A stretch of 64,000 nucleotides of DNA, from positions 4,898,001 to 4,962,000 of the forward strand of contig NZ_CP074102.1 in assembly GCF_018310535.1 (NCBI RefSeq). Reading direction: 5' to 3'. The notes below the pieces were generated by a model. It was not told the DNA's origin. It saw nothing but the letters and a program-made list of their open reading frames with translations, and ran no database searches. Both the position numbers and the translations under genes were made by a program. Origin of the DNA: Streptomyces mirabilis (GTDB lineage: Bacteria; Actinomycetota; Actinomycetes; Streptomycetales; Streptomycetaceae). Numbering within the stretch: the stretch's first letter is position 1; every line of letters starts with the position of its first letter. Below are positions 51,101 through 59,202 of the stretch, one piece after another.

Positions 51101-51666
51101 GCGGGTTCGTGCGGCGGGGTGCCGGTGAGCAGGAGCGTCTTGTGTTCGCCGTCGAGGTCGGCGACCTGGATGGCGGAGACCGGGCCCCAGGGGAGTGCGC
51201 CGCCGGGGTCGCCGTCGGTGGGGACCTTGTAGGCCCAGGTGAAGTACGAGAAGGGCTGGCCGTGGGAGGCGACGGCGAGGATGTCGCTGTGCCCGTCCTT
51301 GTCGGGCGGCGACCAGCCGCAGACCTGGGTGTCCGCGCTGCCCCAGTAGGTGAGCCGGCGGGAGGGACCGCCGTCCACCGGGGCCAGATGGATCTCCGGC
51401 ACGAGGCTGCGCCAGCTCGTGTACGCGATGAGCCGGCCGTCGGGGGAGAAGCGGGGGTGGCCGACCTTGGTCCGGTCGACGGTGAGCCGCCAGGCGCGGC
51501 CCGGCCCGTCGAGGGGGGCCATCCACAGGTCGTCCTCGGCGGCGAAGCAGAGGCGGTCGCCGCTGAGATGGGGGAAACGGAGATAGCCGGATGCGTTGCC
51601 CCTGGTGGTCGCGCTGTCCCCGGGGGGCGCCTGGTCCGTGGTCGCCTTCTCATACGCGTCGCTCAC
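48124..51666 (-). CDS. Tricorn-like S41 protease
   Basis: A 1180-aa cytosolic tricorn-type peptidase. Two beta-propeller regions (about residues 25-440 and 515-760; repeats such as GHPRFSPDGRLIAY and VRDLAFSPDGAWLTW) precede a C1 helical domain, a PDZ domain (about 920-990) and the S41 catalytic domain. The catalytic Ser is in ALADEATASDGDMI, and NAGGHISE precedes it. A 75-residue Ser/Thr/Glu/Pro tract interrupts the first propeller boundary. The start is GTG at 51666. It is divergent from tetR and could share its operator region. Confidence 0.93.
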   Translation of the reverse strand: MSDAYEKATTDQAPPGDSATTRGNASGYLRFPHLSGDRLCFAAEDDLWMAPLDGPGRAWRLTVDRTKVGHPRFSPDGRLIAYTSWRSLVPEIHLAPVDGGPSRRLTYWGSADTQVCGWSPPDKDGHSDILAVASHGQPFSYFTWAYKVPTDGDPGGALPWGPVSAIQVADLDGEHKTLLLTGTPPHEPAAWKRYRGGATGRLWLHGRRLLADLDGHLDSPMFVGGRIAFLSDHEGIGNLYSCAYDGGELRRHTDHDAFYARHASSDGTRVVYQCAGDLWIVDDLSPDSVPRRLDVRLGGPRAGRRTYQVPAAQHVDGISVDETGRASAVVVRGSLHWLTHRDGPARTIADTPGVRVRLPEMLGSGGRIAYVTDADGEDAVEIAFLPRASGQREPRRLASGELGRVLEMVSDPQGERLAIASNDGRLLILDATEESGTTSTSPTEPAEASVTEPDSTSEPESEDTSRTESEGTSQTGSEEASRTEPGDTSPTEAEGASRTESEDSSPTEPEGGEVTELITSINGPVRDLAFSPDGAWLTWSHPGIGRSLRQIKIARIKDRLIADVTNGRFEDENPVFTRDGRYLAFLSWRGFDPVYDVHTGDLSFPLGCRPYLVPLSSATPSPFALNPDGRPVAGGLDPIEDESADGAVSVELEGLESRVTPFPVTASKYSALHPVAGGGLVWLRWPISGALGETFVNPDDTSGRPTLEFFNISKAKKSELVQHLDWFAVSGDGSRLVVVDEGDLRAVPSTEVGDSDSTVWIDLRRIIHEVDPPAEWRQAYAEAGRLTRAYFWEPHMCGIDWDGVLAQYRPLVERIASPDDFADLLREVLGELGTSHAYVAAARRNEGPAHYQRWQGLLGANFVRRDGSWMLKRILPGDSSDSKARSPLAGTGIREGAVLTHVDGRPVDPVTGPYPLLAGAGGTTVELTFIPAAGEGHSRRVAVVPLIDERPLRYQDWVAKRREVVRELSGGRCGYLHIPDMGGSGWAQFNRDLRLEVSRPALIVDVRGNAGGHISELVVEKLTRTILGWDLTRNAQPVSYASNAPRGPIVALADEATASDGDMITAAFKLLKLGPVVGQRTWGGVVGMTGRHRLGDGTVITVPMNAAWFDAYGWSVENQGVAPDLAVLRTPLDWAEGHHTEMDTAIQLALDLLTTHHAASPPDYTNPPDRSRPKLPPRSQ
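50140..50355. repeat. Degenerate in-frame repeat inside the tricorn gene
   Basis: About seven imperfect 30-bp units built on the theme TCGGTGAGG(T/A)GTCCTCGGACTC encode a tract of (E/S)(D/G)(T/A)S(R/P)TE(S/P). It lies between the propeller blades. The unit length is a multiple of three, so expansion and loss keep the frame. Most tricorn homologues lack this insert, in my recollection. Confidence 0.8.
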
Positions 51667-51746
51667 CTACCCATGCTTTTCCTCCCGGAGGCGCCCGGCA
51701 ACTTGTGAGTAGGTGTCCTTTCGGGTGTGCGTGACCCAGCACACGT

Positions 51747-51808
51747 ACGAAACGGTTTCGTTTCTTTGAATCTCGGGGTATCTTCATGGGTGTACGAAAC
51801 CGTGTCGT
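51747..51808. promoter_or_regulatory. Paired TetR operators between tricorn and tetR genes
   Basis: ACGAAACGGTTTCGT (51747-51761) is a perfect 15-bp palindrome. A near-copy, ACGAAACCGTGTCGT (51794-51808), has one arm mismatch. The centres are 47 bp apart. The second lies 24 bp before the tetR start. This is the usual layout for autoregulation by a TetR protein, which would also reach the divergent tricorn promoter. Confidence 0.8.
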
Positions 51809-51831
51809 CCGGGGCAGAGAAGGTGAGTGGG

Positions 51832-52419
51832 ATGGCTGAAGTCGCAACGGTGCGTCGCAGTCGGATCACTCCCGAGCGTGAGGCCGAGCTGTACGCGGCC
51901 GTGCTCGAACTGCTCCGGGAGGTCGGCTACGACGCCCTGACCATGGACGCCGTCGCCGCCCGTACCCGGTCCAGCAAAGCCACCCTCTACCGCCAGTGGG
52001 GCGGCAAGGCCGAGCTCGTCGTGAAGGCGCTGCGGCACGAGAAGCCGATCACCAGTGACATCGACACCGGGTCCCTGCGGGGCGACTTCCACGCCATGGT
52101 GAGGCGTGAGGACGACTGCCACATGGAGCAGAATTCCGCGCTGATGCGGGGTCTGGCCACGGCACTGCACGGGAACCCCGATCTCCTGCGCGCCTTCCGC
52201 GAGTGGATCATCGAGCCGGAGACCGAGATGCTCCGCGAGATCCTGCGGCGTGCCGTCGACCGGGGTGAGATCCGGGCGGACAACCCCGCTCAGGACTACG
52301 TGCTGCACATGATGATCGGCGCCTTCGCGGTGCGCGGCATCGTCGACGAGCTGCCACCCACCCAGGACTTCCTCACCTCGTACATGGACGCCGTGATCCT
52401 CCCCGCTCTCGGCGCCTGA
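51832..52419 (+). CDS. TetR-family regulator of the adjacent MmpL exporter
   Basis: A 195-aa TetR protein. The DNA-binding domain ends with the turn RSSKATLYRQWGGKAELVV; the C-terminal part (WIIEPETEMLREILRRAVDR, DFLTSYMDAVILPAL) is the TetR_C helix bundle. The ATG at 51832 follows GAAGG; GTG at 51823 is possible. Two palindromes upstream suggest autorepression. It precedes an MMPL transporter by 112 bp in the same direction, so that gene is its probable target. Confidence 0.92.
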   Translation: MAEVATVRRSRITPEREAELYAAVLELLREVGYDALTMDAVAARTRSSKATLYRQWGGKAELVVKALRHEKPITSDIDTGSLRGDFHAMVRREDDCHMEQNSALMRGLATALHGNPDLLRAFREWIIEPETEMLREILRRAVDRGEIRADNPAQDYVLHMMIGAFAVRGIVDELPPTQDFLTSYMDAVILPALGA

Positions 52420-52531
52420 GCCTGCCCGACCTTCAGTAACGCCTACGTGCACCTGACGCGACCGCTCACGTCGTCGGGCTGATCTCCCCTGCCCAGCTGC
52501 CAGCAAACGACCTGACCGGGAGTACGCCCTC

Positions 52532-54763
52532 GTGGCCACATTCCTCTATAAACTCGGCCGATTCGCCTTCAGGCGACGCCATTTCGTCGCCCTGATATGG
52601 GTGGCCCTGCTGACGCTGGCGGGTGTCGGCGCCGCCTCCGCGCCCACCGCGGGAGCGTCCTCTTTCTCGATCCCCGGCACCGAGGCGCAGAAAGCTTTCG
52701 ACCTGCTCGAACAGCGCTTCCCCGGGATGAGCGCCGACGGCGCGACCGCCCGCGTGGTCTTCAAGGCACCCGCCGGCGAGAAGATGGGTGACAAGGCCAA
52801 CAAGGCGACCGTCGAGAAGACCGTCAAGGCGCTCGGCGACGGCTCGGAGGTCACCTCCGTGTCCGACCCCTTCAAGTCCCACGCGGTGAGCAAGAACGGG
52901 TCGGTCGCCTACACCTCGGTGAAGTACAAGGTGTCCGGCATGGAGTTGAAGGACTCCTCGAAGACCGCCCTGGAGGAGGCCGCGCAGCAGGCGCGGGACG
53001 CCGGGCTGAGCGTCGAGGTCGGCGGTGACGCGCTCCAGGCGACGCCGGAGACCGGGTCGACCGAGGTCATCGGTATCGCGGTCGCCGCGGTCGTGCTCGT
53101 CATCACCTTCGGTTCGCTGATCGCGGCCGGGCTGCCGCTGCTGACCGCGCTGATCGGCGTCGGTATCGGCGTCTCGACGATCACGGCGCTGGCGAACGCG
53201 CTGGACCTGGGCACCACCACCTCCACCCTGGCGATGATGATCGGCCTCGCGGTCGGCATCGACTACGCCCTCTTCATCGTCTCCCGCTACCGCGCCGAAC
53301 TGGCCGAGGGCCGGGAGCGCGAGGAGGCGGCCGGACGGGCCGTCGGTACGGCGGGTTCGGCGGTCGTCTTCGCCGGTCTGACGGTCGTGATCGCGCTGGT
53401 CGGTCTGTCGGTCGTCAACATCCCGATGCTGACGAAGATGGGTGTCGCGGCGGCGGGCACGGTCGCCATCGCCGTACTGATCGCGCTGTCGCTGATTCCG
53501 GCCCTGCTGGGCTACGCGGGCCGCAAGGTCCAGCCCGCGGGCAAGAAGAGCAAGCTGCTCGGCGGCGGGCGTGCCGTGAAGAAGGAGGGCAAGCCCAACA
53601 TGGGCACCCGCTGGGCGAGCTTCGTCGTGCGCCGGCCGCTCGCCGTGCTGGTGCTCGGCGTGATCGGCCTGGGCGCCGCCGCGCTCCCGGCGGCCTCGCT
53701 CGAACTGGGTCTGCCCGACGACGGTTCGCAGCCGACGTCGACCACGCAGCGCCGGGCGTACGACGTGCTGTCCGACGGCTTCGGTCCCGGCTTCAACGGT
53801 CCCCTGATGCTCGTCGTGGACGGCAAGTCCAGCGACGACCCCAAGGCCGCGGCGACCAAGGTCACCGACACGGTCAAGGACATGAAGGACGTCGTGTCGG
53901 TCAGCCCGGCGGCGTTCAACAAGGCCGGGGACACCGCGACGATCACGGTCATCCCCGACTCCAAGCCGTCCTCCGTCAAGACCGAGGACCTGGTGCACGC
54001 CATCCGTGACGCGGGCGGCACCATCTCGACCGAAACCGACGCGAAGGTGCTGGTCACCGGCACCACCGCGATGAACATCGACTTCTCGCAGAAGCTGAAC
54101 GACGCGCTGATCCCGTATCTCGCGCTGGTCGTCGGCCTCGCCTTCCTCCTCCTGATCGTGGTCTTCCGCTCGGTCCTGGTCCCGCTGAAGGCGGCGCTCG
54201 GCTTCCTGCTGAGCGTGATGGCGGCGCTCGGCGCGGTTGTCGCCGTCTTCCAGTGGGGCTGGCTGTCCGGCCTCCTGGGCGTCGAGGAAACCGGCCCGAT
54301 CATGTCGATGATGCCGATCTTCATGGTGGGTGTCGTCTTCGGTCTCGCGATGGACTACGAGGTGTTCCTCGTGACCCGGATGCGTGAGGCGTACGTCCAC
54401 GGGGAGAAGCCCCACCAGGCGATCGTGACCGGCTTCAAGCACGGCGCACGGGTCGTCACGGCGGCCGCGGTCATCATGATCGCCGTCTTCTCCGGCTTCA
54501 TCGGCTCCAGCGAGTCGATGATCAAGATGATCGGCTTCGGCCTCGCGATCGCGGTCTTCTTCGACGCGTTCGTGGTCCGCATGGCGATCGTCCCGGCGGT
54601 GCTGGCCCTGCTCGGGAAGAAGGCCTGGTGGCTGCCGAAGTGGCTGGACCGGGCGCTTCCCAACGTGGACGTCGAGGGCGAGGGCCTGCGCACGGCGGAG
54701 GAGAAGGGCCGGGGCCCCGGCGACGGGGGCCGGGACGAGGACCGGGAGCTGGTACGGGTCTGA
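52532..54763 (+). CDS. MMPL-family RND transporter
   Basis: A 743-aa membrane exporter with about 12 helices in two halves. Each half begins with one helix, a 150-residue extracytoplasmic domain and then five helices. MMPL motifs include GLAVGIDYALFIVSRYR in the first half and GLAMDYEVFLVTRMREA in the second, with the Asp-Tyr pairs that relay protons. The length and lack of a D2-type extension fit actinobacterial lipid or antibiotic exporters. The GTG start follows GGGAG. The cargo is unknown. Confidence 0.92.
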   Translation: MATFLYKLGRFAFRRRHFVALIWVALLTLAGVGAASAPTAGASSFSIPGTEAQKAFDLLEQRFPGMSADGATARVVFKAPAGEKMGDKANKATVEKTVKALGDGSEVTSVSDPFKSHAVSKNGSVAYTSVKYKVSGMELKDSSKTALEEAAQQARDAGLSVEVGGDALQATPETGSTEVIGIAVAAVVLVITFGSLIAAGLPLLTALIGVGIGVSTITALANALDLGTTTSTLAMMIGLAVGIDYALFIVSRYRAELAEGREREEAAGRAVGTAGSAVVFAGLTVVIALVGLSVVNIPMLTKMGVAAAGTVAIAVLIALSLIPALLGYAGRKVQPAGKKSKLLGGGRAVKKEGKPNMGTRWASFVVRRPLAVLVLGVIGLGAAALPAASLELGLPDDGSQPTSTTQRRAYDVLSDGFGPGFNGPLMLVVDGKSSDDPKAAATKVTDTVKDMKDVVSVSPAAFNKAGDTATITVIPDSKPSSVKTEDLVHAIRDAGGTISTETDAKVLVTGTTAMNIDFSQKLNDALIPYLALVVGLAFLLLIVVFRSVLVPLKAALGFLLSVMAALGAVVAVFQWGWLSGLLGVEETGPIMSMMPIFMVGVVFGLAMDYEVFLVTRMREAYVHGEKPHQAIVTGFKHGARVVTAAAVIMIAVFSGFIGSSESMIKMIGFGLAIAVFFDAFVVRMAIVPAVLALLGKKAWWLPKWLDRALPNVDVEGEGLRTAEEKGRGPGDGGRDEDRELVRV

Positions 54764-54801
54764 GGCCTGACTTGTCTGTCAGGCTGACTGACTGATGTGC
54801 T

Positions 54802-54835
54802 GAGGGGCACCCCGCGTTGCGGCGGGGTGCCCCTC
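54802..54835 (+). terminator. MmpL gene terminator
   Basis: A perfect 14-bp stem, GAGGGGCACCCCGC (54802-54815) with GCGGGGTGCCCCTC (54822-54835), closes on GTTGCG and lies 38 bp after the transporter stop. It ends just upstream of the araC leader. Confidence 0.85.
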
Positions 54836-54900
54836 ACTCTTGCTCCTGGTTGTGGAATCATCCGGTCCCAGGCTCCCTCTCACCAGGAGGTCCGCTGATC

Positions 54901-55911
54901 GTGTTGCACGAGTCGGTCTTCAAAACCGCGGACCTGCCGGTCGGTGACCGGTTCGAGGCGTGGACGCAGCGCATGGGCCGTACGCACGCGCCCATGCAGC
55001 TGGCCAGCGACCGCACGGCGGACTACCGCGCACACCAGCGCATGATCGGGCTGGGGGACGTCACGGTCTGGCCGGCGACCTTCGACCATCTGGTCTTCCG
55101 GCGGACACCGAAGCTGATCCGCCAGTCCGATCCCGAGGTGTACCACCTCTCCCTCCTGCTGCGGGGAGAGGGAGCGGCCGCCTGGGACAGACAGCAGGCC
55201 GCCTACCGGGTCAACGACATCCACACCAACTGTTCCTCACGGTCGTACGAGATACACACCGGCGCGGACCCGGTCAGCCTCGTGGGAGTCGAGATCCCGC
55301 GGTCGCTGGTGGCGCTGCCCGCGAACCGGGCCGACCGGGTGATCGGCGGCCGGATCTCGGGCCGCGAGGGAGTCGGCGCGCTCCTGGCGCAGTTCCTCGT
55401 CCAGTTGGCCTCGGACACCGGCTCCTACCAGCCCTCGGACGGACCCCGGCTGGGAACGGTCCTCGCCGATCTGGTCACGGCCGTCTTCGCGGGCGCCCTG
55501 GACGCCGAGGTCCTGCTGCCGCCGGAGACCCGCGGCCGGACGCTGATCCTGTGTATCAAGGCGTTCATCCGCCGGCATCTGGGCGACCAGGAGCTGACCC
55601 CCGCTCGGATCGCCGCCGCGCACCACATCTCGCGCAGCCATCTGTACCGCCTCTTCCAGGCCGAGGGCCTCACCGTGGCCTCCTACATCCGCGATCAGCG
55701 GCTGGAGAACGCCCGCCGCGACCTCGCCGACCCGGCGCTGCGCGCGATGCCGGTCCATGCCGTCGCCGCCCGCTGGGGTTTCCCCCGCGCCGCCGAGTTC
55801 ACCCGGGCCTTCCGCACCGCACATGGCGTCCCGCCGAGCGAACTGCGCAGGAGGACGATGGCCGAGGACCGCGAGGCACACTCGGAAGGCCGTGGACCCT
55901 GCGCCAAGTAG
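54901..55911 (+). CDS. AraC-family transcriptional regulator
   Basis: A 336-aa regulator. The N-terminal 200 residues resemble the AraC_binding_2 (cupin-like) domain seen in regulators such as FeaR/NitR (DRFEAWTQRMGRTHAPMQL, DPEVYHLSLLLRGEG). The C-terminal domain has two helix-turn-helices (ARIAAAHHISRSHLYRLFQA and VHAVAARWGFPRAAEFTRAF). GTG at 54901 follows AGGAGG at 10-nt spacing; the preceding CTG is closer but less likely. No divergent target gene is next to it. Confidence 0.9.
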   Translation: MLHESVFKTADLPVGDRFEAWTQRMGRTHAPMQLASDRTADYRAHQRMIGLGDVTVWPATFDHLVFRRTPKLIRQSDPEVYHLSLLLRGEGAAAWDRQQAAYRVNDIHTNCSSRSYEIHTGADPVSLVGVEIPRSLVALPANRADRVIGGRISGREGVGALLAQFLVQLASDTGSYQPSDGPRLGTVLADLVTAVFAGALDAEVLLPPETRGRTLILCIKAFIRRHLGDQELTPARIAAAHHISRSHLYRLFQAEGLTVASYIRDQRLENARRDLADPALRAMPVHAVAARWGFPRAAEFTRAFRTAHGVPPSELRRRTMAEDREAHSEGRGPCAK

Positions 55912-56028
55912 GTGGCGACTGTGCGCCAACGACAGACGGGCGGTCGGCCGCGCATTCTGGTGATCGCCGCGCGGCGAGGGACGGGCGGACCGGAAGGGGC
56001 GGGCCAGGATCGCAGGGGTGTCCTGGCA

Positions 56029-56106
56029 CGGCCCCGCCCCGGTCGGCTACGACGCGGCCCCGCCCCGGTCGGCTACGACGCGGCCCCGCCCCGGTCGGCT
56101 ACGACG
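56029..56106. repeat. Three 26-bp tandem repeats in a convergent gap
   Basis: CGGCCCCGCCCCGGTCGGCT plus ACGACG is present three times without change (56029-56054, 56055-56080, 56081-56106). The third copy runs into the stop of the hydrolase gene (56099). They occupy the gap between convergent genes and probably arose by slippage. No gene is seen in 55912-56098. Confidence 0.92.
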
Positions 56107-57271
56107 ACAGCGCCGCCCGTAGCGCCCGTACCAGCGCCTGCGCCCGTGGATCCGCCGTCACCGTCTTGCGGAAGCCGTTCGTGATGTAGCCGAAGGCGAT
56201 GCCCGACTCGGGGTCCGCGAAGCCCAGTGGGCCGCCGCGGCCCGGGTGGCCGAACGAGGCCGGGCCCAGCAGCGGAGATGCGGTGCCGTGGAGCATGTAG
56301 CCGAGGCCGAAACGGGTGCTGATGACCAGGGTGCGGTCCGGTCCCGCGGACGCCTCGGCGCGGGCCAGCTCGACCGTGTCCGGGGTGAACAGGCGGGTGC
56401 CGTCCAGCTCGCCGATCAGGGCGGCGTAGAAGCGGGCGAGACCGTCGGCCGTGGCGATGCCGTTGGAGGCGGGGAGGGCCGCCGCACGGTAGGCGGGGTC
56501 GTTGTCGTCGGGCGGTGGGGTGATCGCGGCGAAGGCGCGGACGGTCGTCGAGTCCGGGTCCTTGTAGGCCTCGGCCACCGACCGCTTCGGGCGGGTGCGC
56601 AGGGCGCTCGACGGCTCGGGCGCATCGACTCGGCCCGCGCGGCCCACCCGGTGGGCCTCGGCCTCCGGCAGCCCGACCCAGAGGTCCAGGCCGAGCGGGG
56701 CGGAGATCTCCGTCGCGATGAACTCGCTCACGCCCCGGCCGCCGGTGACGCGGCGGACCAGTTCGGAGAGCATCCAGCCGAAGGTGTGGGGGTGGTAGCC
56801 GTGGTCCGCGCCCGGTTCCCAGAGGGGGGTCTGCGCCGCGATCGACGCGGCCGTACGGTCCGGGTCCGCGGCCTCGGCCGGGGTCAGCGGCGTGTCGACC
56901 ACGGGCACGCCCGCCCGGTGCGACAGCACATGCCGGACCAGAAGCCGTTCCTTGCCCCGAGCCTTGAACTCGGGCCAGTACTCCCCGACCGGTGCGTCCA
57001 GGTCCAGCTCGCCGCGCTCGTACAGCATCAGGAGTACGGCGGCCCCGACGCCCTTCGTCGCCGAGTGCATGACGTGGGCGGTGTCGTGCTCCCAGGGCGC
57101 CGAATCCGCCGTACCGTCCACGTCCCGCGCGCCGCCCCACAGGTCGACGACCTTGTGCCCGTGCCGGTACACGGAGACCGCCGCGCCCCGTTCCCCGAGC
57201 GTCTCGAAGTTGCGTATGAACGCTTCCCTGACCGGCTCGAAGCCCTCGGCCACTTCGCCGTTCACGTTCAC
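56099..57271 (-). CDS. Serine hydrolase, class C beta-lactamase/EstB type
   Basis: A 390-aa serine hydrolase. The nucleophile motif is HSATKGVGAAVL (SxxK), the second Tyr motif is in HGYHPHTFGWML, and FGHPGRGGPLGF replaces the KTG triad, as in esterase-like members. No signal peptide is seen, so it is cytosolic. The start is GTG at 57271 (VNVNGEVAEG) with GGGAG 8 nt upstream. The substrate is probably an ester; true beta-lactam activity is unlikely. Confidence 0.9.
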   Translation of the reverse strand: MNVNGEVAEGFEPVREAFIRNFETLGERGAAVSVYRHGHKVVDLWGGARDVDGTADSAPWEHDTAHVMHSATKGVGAAVLLMLYERGELDLDAPVGEYWPEFKARGKERLLVRHVLSHRAGVPVVDTPLTPAEAADPDRTAASIAAQTPLWEPGADHGYHPHTFGWMLSELVRRVTGGRGVSEFIATEISAPLGLDLWVGLPEAEAHRVGRAGRVDAPEPSSALRTRPKRSVAEAYKDPDSTTVRAFAAITPPPDDNDPAYRAAALPASNGIATADGLARFYAALIGELDGTRLFTPDTVELARAEASAGPDRTLVISTRFGLGYMLHGTASPLLGPASFGHPGRGGPLGFADPESGIAFGYITNGFRKTVTADPRAQALVRALRAALSS

Positions 57272-57338
57272 GTCCGTACTCCCTGTCGCCCGGCCACCCT
57301 CAACATTGGATGCAACACGCACGCGGAAGGCTCGATTC

Positions 57339-57800
57339 CTAGCCGAGCAGGATCGTGACCTCGATGTTGTTCCGGGTCGCGTTCGAGTACGGGCAGACCT
57401 CGTGAGCCGCGTCCACGAGCTTGGTCGCGACGTCCTGGTCGAGGACGGGCAGCGAGACGCTCAGTGCGACCGCGAGGCCGTAGCCGCGCTGCTTGTTGGG
57501 TCCGATGCCGACCTTCGCGGCGACGGTGGAGCCGGTCAGGTCCAGTCCGGCGCGGCGGCCCACCAGCACCAGCGCGTTGTGGAAGCAGGCGCTGTACCCG
57601 GCCGCGAAGAGCTGCTCGGGGTTGGTGCCGTTGCCGTCACCGCCGAGCGCGGGAGGCATCGCGACCTTCAGCTCGATCTGGCCGTCCAGGCTGGTGACAT
57701 AGCCGTCCCGGCCGCCGTGCGCGGTGGCCTCGGCGACGTACATGATCTTCGTCGGACGAGTGTCGACAGCGGTGTCGCCGACAGCGGTGCCATCGATCAT
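57339..57800 (-). CDS. ohr: Organic hydroperoxide resistance protein
   Basis: A 153-aa OsmC-family thiol peroxidase that reduces organic hydroperoxides. The two catalytic cysteines are in GYSACFHNALV and HEVCPYSNATRNNI, both intact, with the Arg/Glu network in NPEQLFAAG. ATG at 57800 follows GGAGGT. It lies downstream of ohrR on the same strand with its own 150-bp promoter region. Confidence 0.95.
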   Translation of the reverse strand: MIDGTAVGDTAVDTRPTKIMYVAEATAHGGRDGYVTSLDGQIELKVAMPPALGGDGNGTNPEQLFAAGYSACFHNALVLVGRRAGLDLTGSTVAAKVGIGPNKQRGYGLAVALSVSLPVLDQDVATKLVDAAHEVCPYSNATRNNIEVTILLG

Positions 57801-57833
57801 GGCGGGACCTCCCCCAGGACGGAAAACACAGAA

Positions 57834-57861
57834 GTGCACAAGTACATCGTGCACAAGGTAC
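57834..57861 (-). promoter_or_regulatory. Direct-repeat operator candidate before ohr
   Basis: GTGCACAAGTAC (57834-57845) and GTGCACAAGGTAC (57849-57861) are near-identical direct repeats 34-61 bp upstream of the ohr start. They are the most conspicuous repeated element in the ohrR-ohr gap and may be the OhrR binding site. The known OhrR sites I recall have a different AT-rich form, so this is tentative. Confidence 0.45.
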
Positions 57862-57950
57862 CGGCCGGTACGGAAGCCATGATTACCAGGGGGTAGAAAC
57901 CGTCGGTAACCCCCGTCCCGCCCTGTCCTGCTCCGTTCCGGACGGGCAGG

Positions 57951-58430
57951 TCAGCGCCCGCGCCCCGCCGCACCGTCCGCGCGCTCGGCCAGCCCCCACA
58001 GCTCCTGTCGCATCCTGGCCACCTCGTCCCCGGCGAGTCCGGTCGACGCCAGCAGCGCCCGCGGTACGCCCGCCGCGCGCTCCCGCAGTGCCTCGCCGCG
58101 CCCGGTGACCGCCACCAGCACCGACCGCTCGTCGCGCGCCGAGCGTTCACGGCGGACCAGACCGGCCGACTCCAGGCGCTTGAGCAGCGGCGACACCGTG
58201 CCGTAGTCCAGCCGCAGCGCGCCCGCCAGCTCCTTGACCGTGGTCTCGCCACGCTCCCAGAGGAACAGCAGGACGAGGTACTGCGGGTAGGTGAGGCCGA
58301 GCTCCTCCAGCAGCGGGCGGTACGCGGCGGTCACCGCGCGCTGGGCCGCGTACAGCGCGAAGCACAGCTGGTCGTCGAGGAACAGCGACCCGGCCGATCC
58401 GAAGTCCTCTTGGTCCCCTTGTTTCGTCAC
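57951..58430 (-). CDS. ohrR: MarR-type organic peroxide sensor OhrR
   Basis: A 159-aa MarR repressor. The reactive Cys23 in DDQLCFALYAAQRA is in the position of the peroxide-sensing cysteine of OhrR, and the two Tyr residues of LTYPQYLVLLFLWE that contact it are present. The wing helix is GALRLDYGTVSPLLKRLE. It should be inactivated by organic hydroperoxides and derepress ohr. It is a one-Cys-type member by eye. Confidence 0.93.
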   Translation of the reverse strand: MTKQGDQEDFGSAGSLFLDDQLCFALYAAQRAVTAAYRPLLEELGLTYPQYLVLLFLWERGETTVKELAGALRLDYGTVSPLLKRLESAGLVRRERSARDERSVLVAVTGRGEALRERAAGVPRALLASTGLAGDEVARMRQELWGLAERADGAAGRGR

Positions 58431-58440
58431 GCGCCCATTG

Positions 58441-59202
58441 TCACGGAGTACGCACGGCTGTCGAGCGCGGATCGAAACCGAAGGGAAGCTCCAGGCGGTG
58501 GGTGCGCATCAGCTCGTCGTCGGAGAGCAGCTCACCGGTCTTCCCGTCCGCGGCGATCGCGCCGTCGCTCAGGATCAGCGCCCGGGGGCAGAGTTCGAGG
58601 GCGTACGGCAGGTCGTGCGTGACCATGAGGACGGTGACGTCCAACGACCGCAGGATGTCGGCGAGTTCGCGGCGCGAGGCCGGGTCGAGGTTGGAGGACG
58701 GCTCGTCGAGAACGAGGATCTCCGGCTCCATGGCGAGGACGGTCGCGACGGCCACCCGGCGTCGCTGTCCGAACGACAGATGGTGCGGGGGACGGTCGGC
58801 GAAGTCCGCCATGCCGACCCGCTCCAGAGCCGTACGGACGCGCTCCTCCAGCTCGGCGCCCTTCAGTCCGGCCGCGGCGGGCCCGAAGGCCACGTCCTCG
58901 CGCACGGTCGGCATGAAGAGCTGGTCGTCCGGGTCCTGGAAGACGATGCCGACCTTGCGCCGGATCTCCGCCATGTGCCGCTTGCCGACCGGGAGTCCGG
59001 CCACCGTCACGGTTCCGGCGCCGCCGGTCAGGATGCCGTTGAGATGGAGGACGAGGGTGGTCTTGCCGGCGCCGTTCGGGCCGAGCAGCGCGACGCGCTC
59101 GCCACGCCCGAGGCGGAAGTCGACGCCGAAGAGGGCCTGGTGGCCGTCGGGGTAGGCGAAGGCCAGTCCGGCCACTTCCAGAGAGGGGGTCACAGGGTCC
59201 AT
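58441..59202 (-). CDS. cbiO: ECF importer ATPase
   Basis: A 253-aa ABC ATPase of an energy-coupling factor importer. Walker A is LLGPNGAGKTT, the Q-loop is FQDPDDQLF, the signature is LSFGQRRRVA, Walker B is ILVLDEPSSNLDP, and the switch His is in VTHDLPYALE. All are intact. The ATG at 59202 overlaps the cbiQ stop by 13 bp. It powers the CbiMN-CbiQ pair encoded upstream. Confidence 0.94.
   Translation of the reverse strand: MDPVTPSLEVAGLAFAYPDGHQALFGVDFRLGRGERVALLGPNGAGKTTLVLHLNGILTGGAGTVTVAGLPVGKRHMAEIRRKVGIVFQDPDDQLFMPTVREDVAFGPAAAGLKGAELEERVRTALERVGMADFADRPPHHLSFGQRRRVAVATVLAMEPEILVLDEPSSNLDPASRRELADILRSLDVTVLMVTHDLPYALELCPRALILSDGAIAADGKTGELLSDDELMRTHRLELPFGFDPRSTAVRTP

Noticed and set aside
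56031..56106. The GC-rich repeats as an origin or iteron array
   Set aside because: Only three copies, no AT-rich segment, no replication gene, and a location at the end of an ordinary gene.
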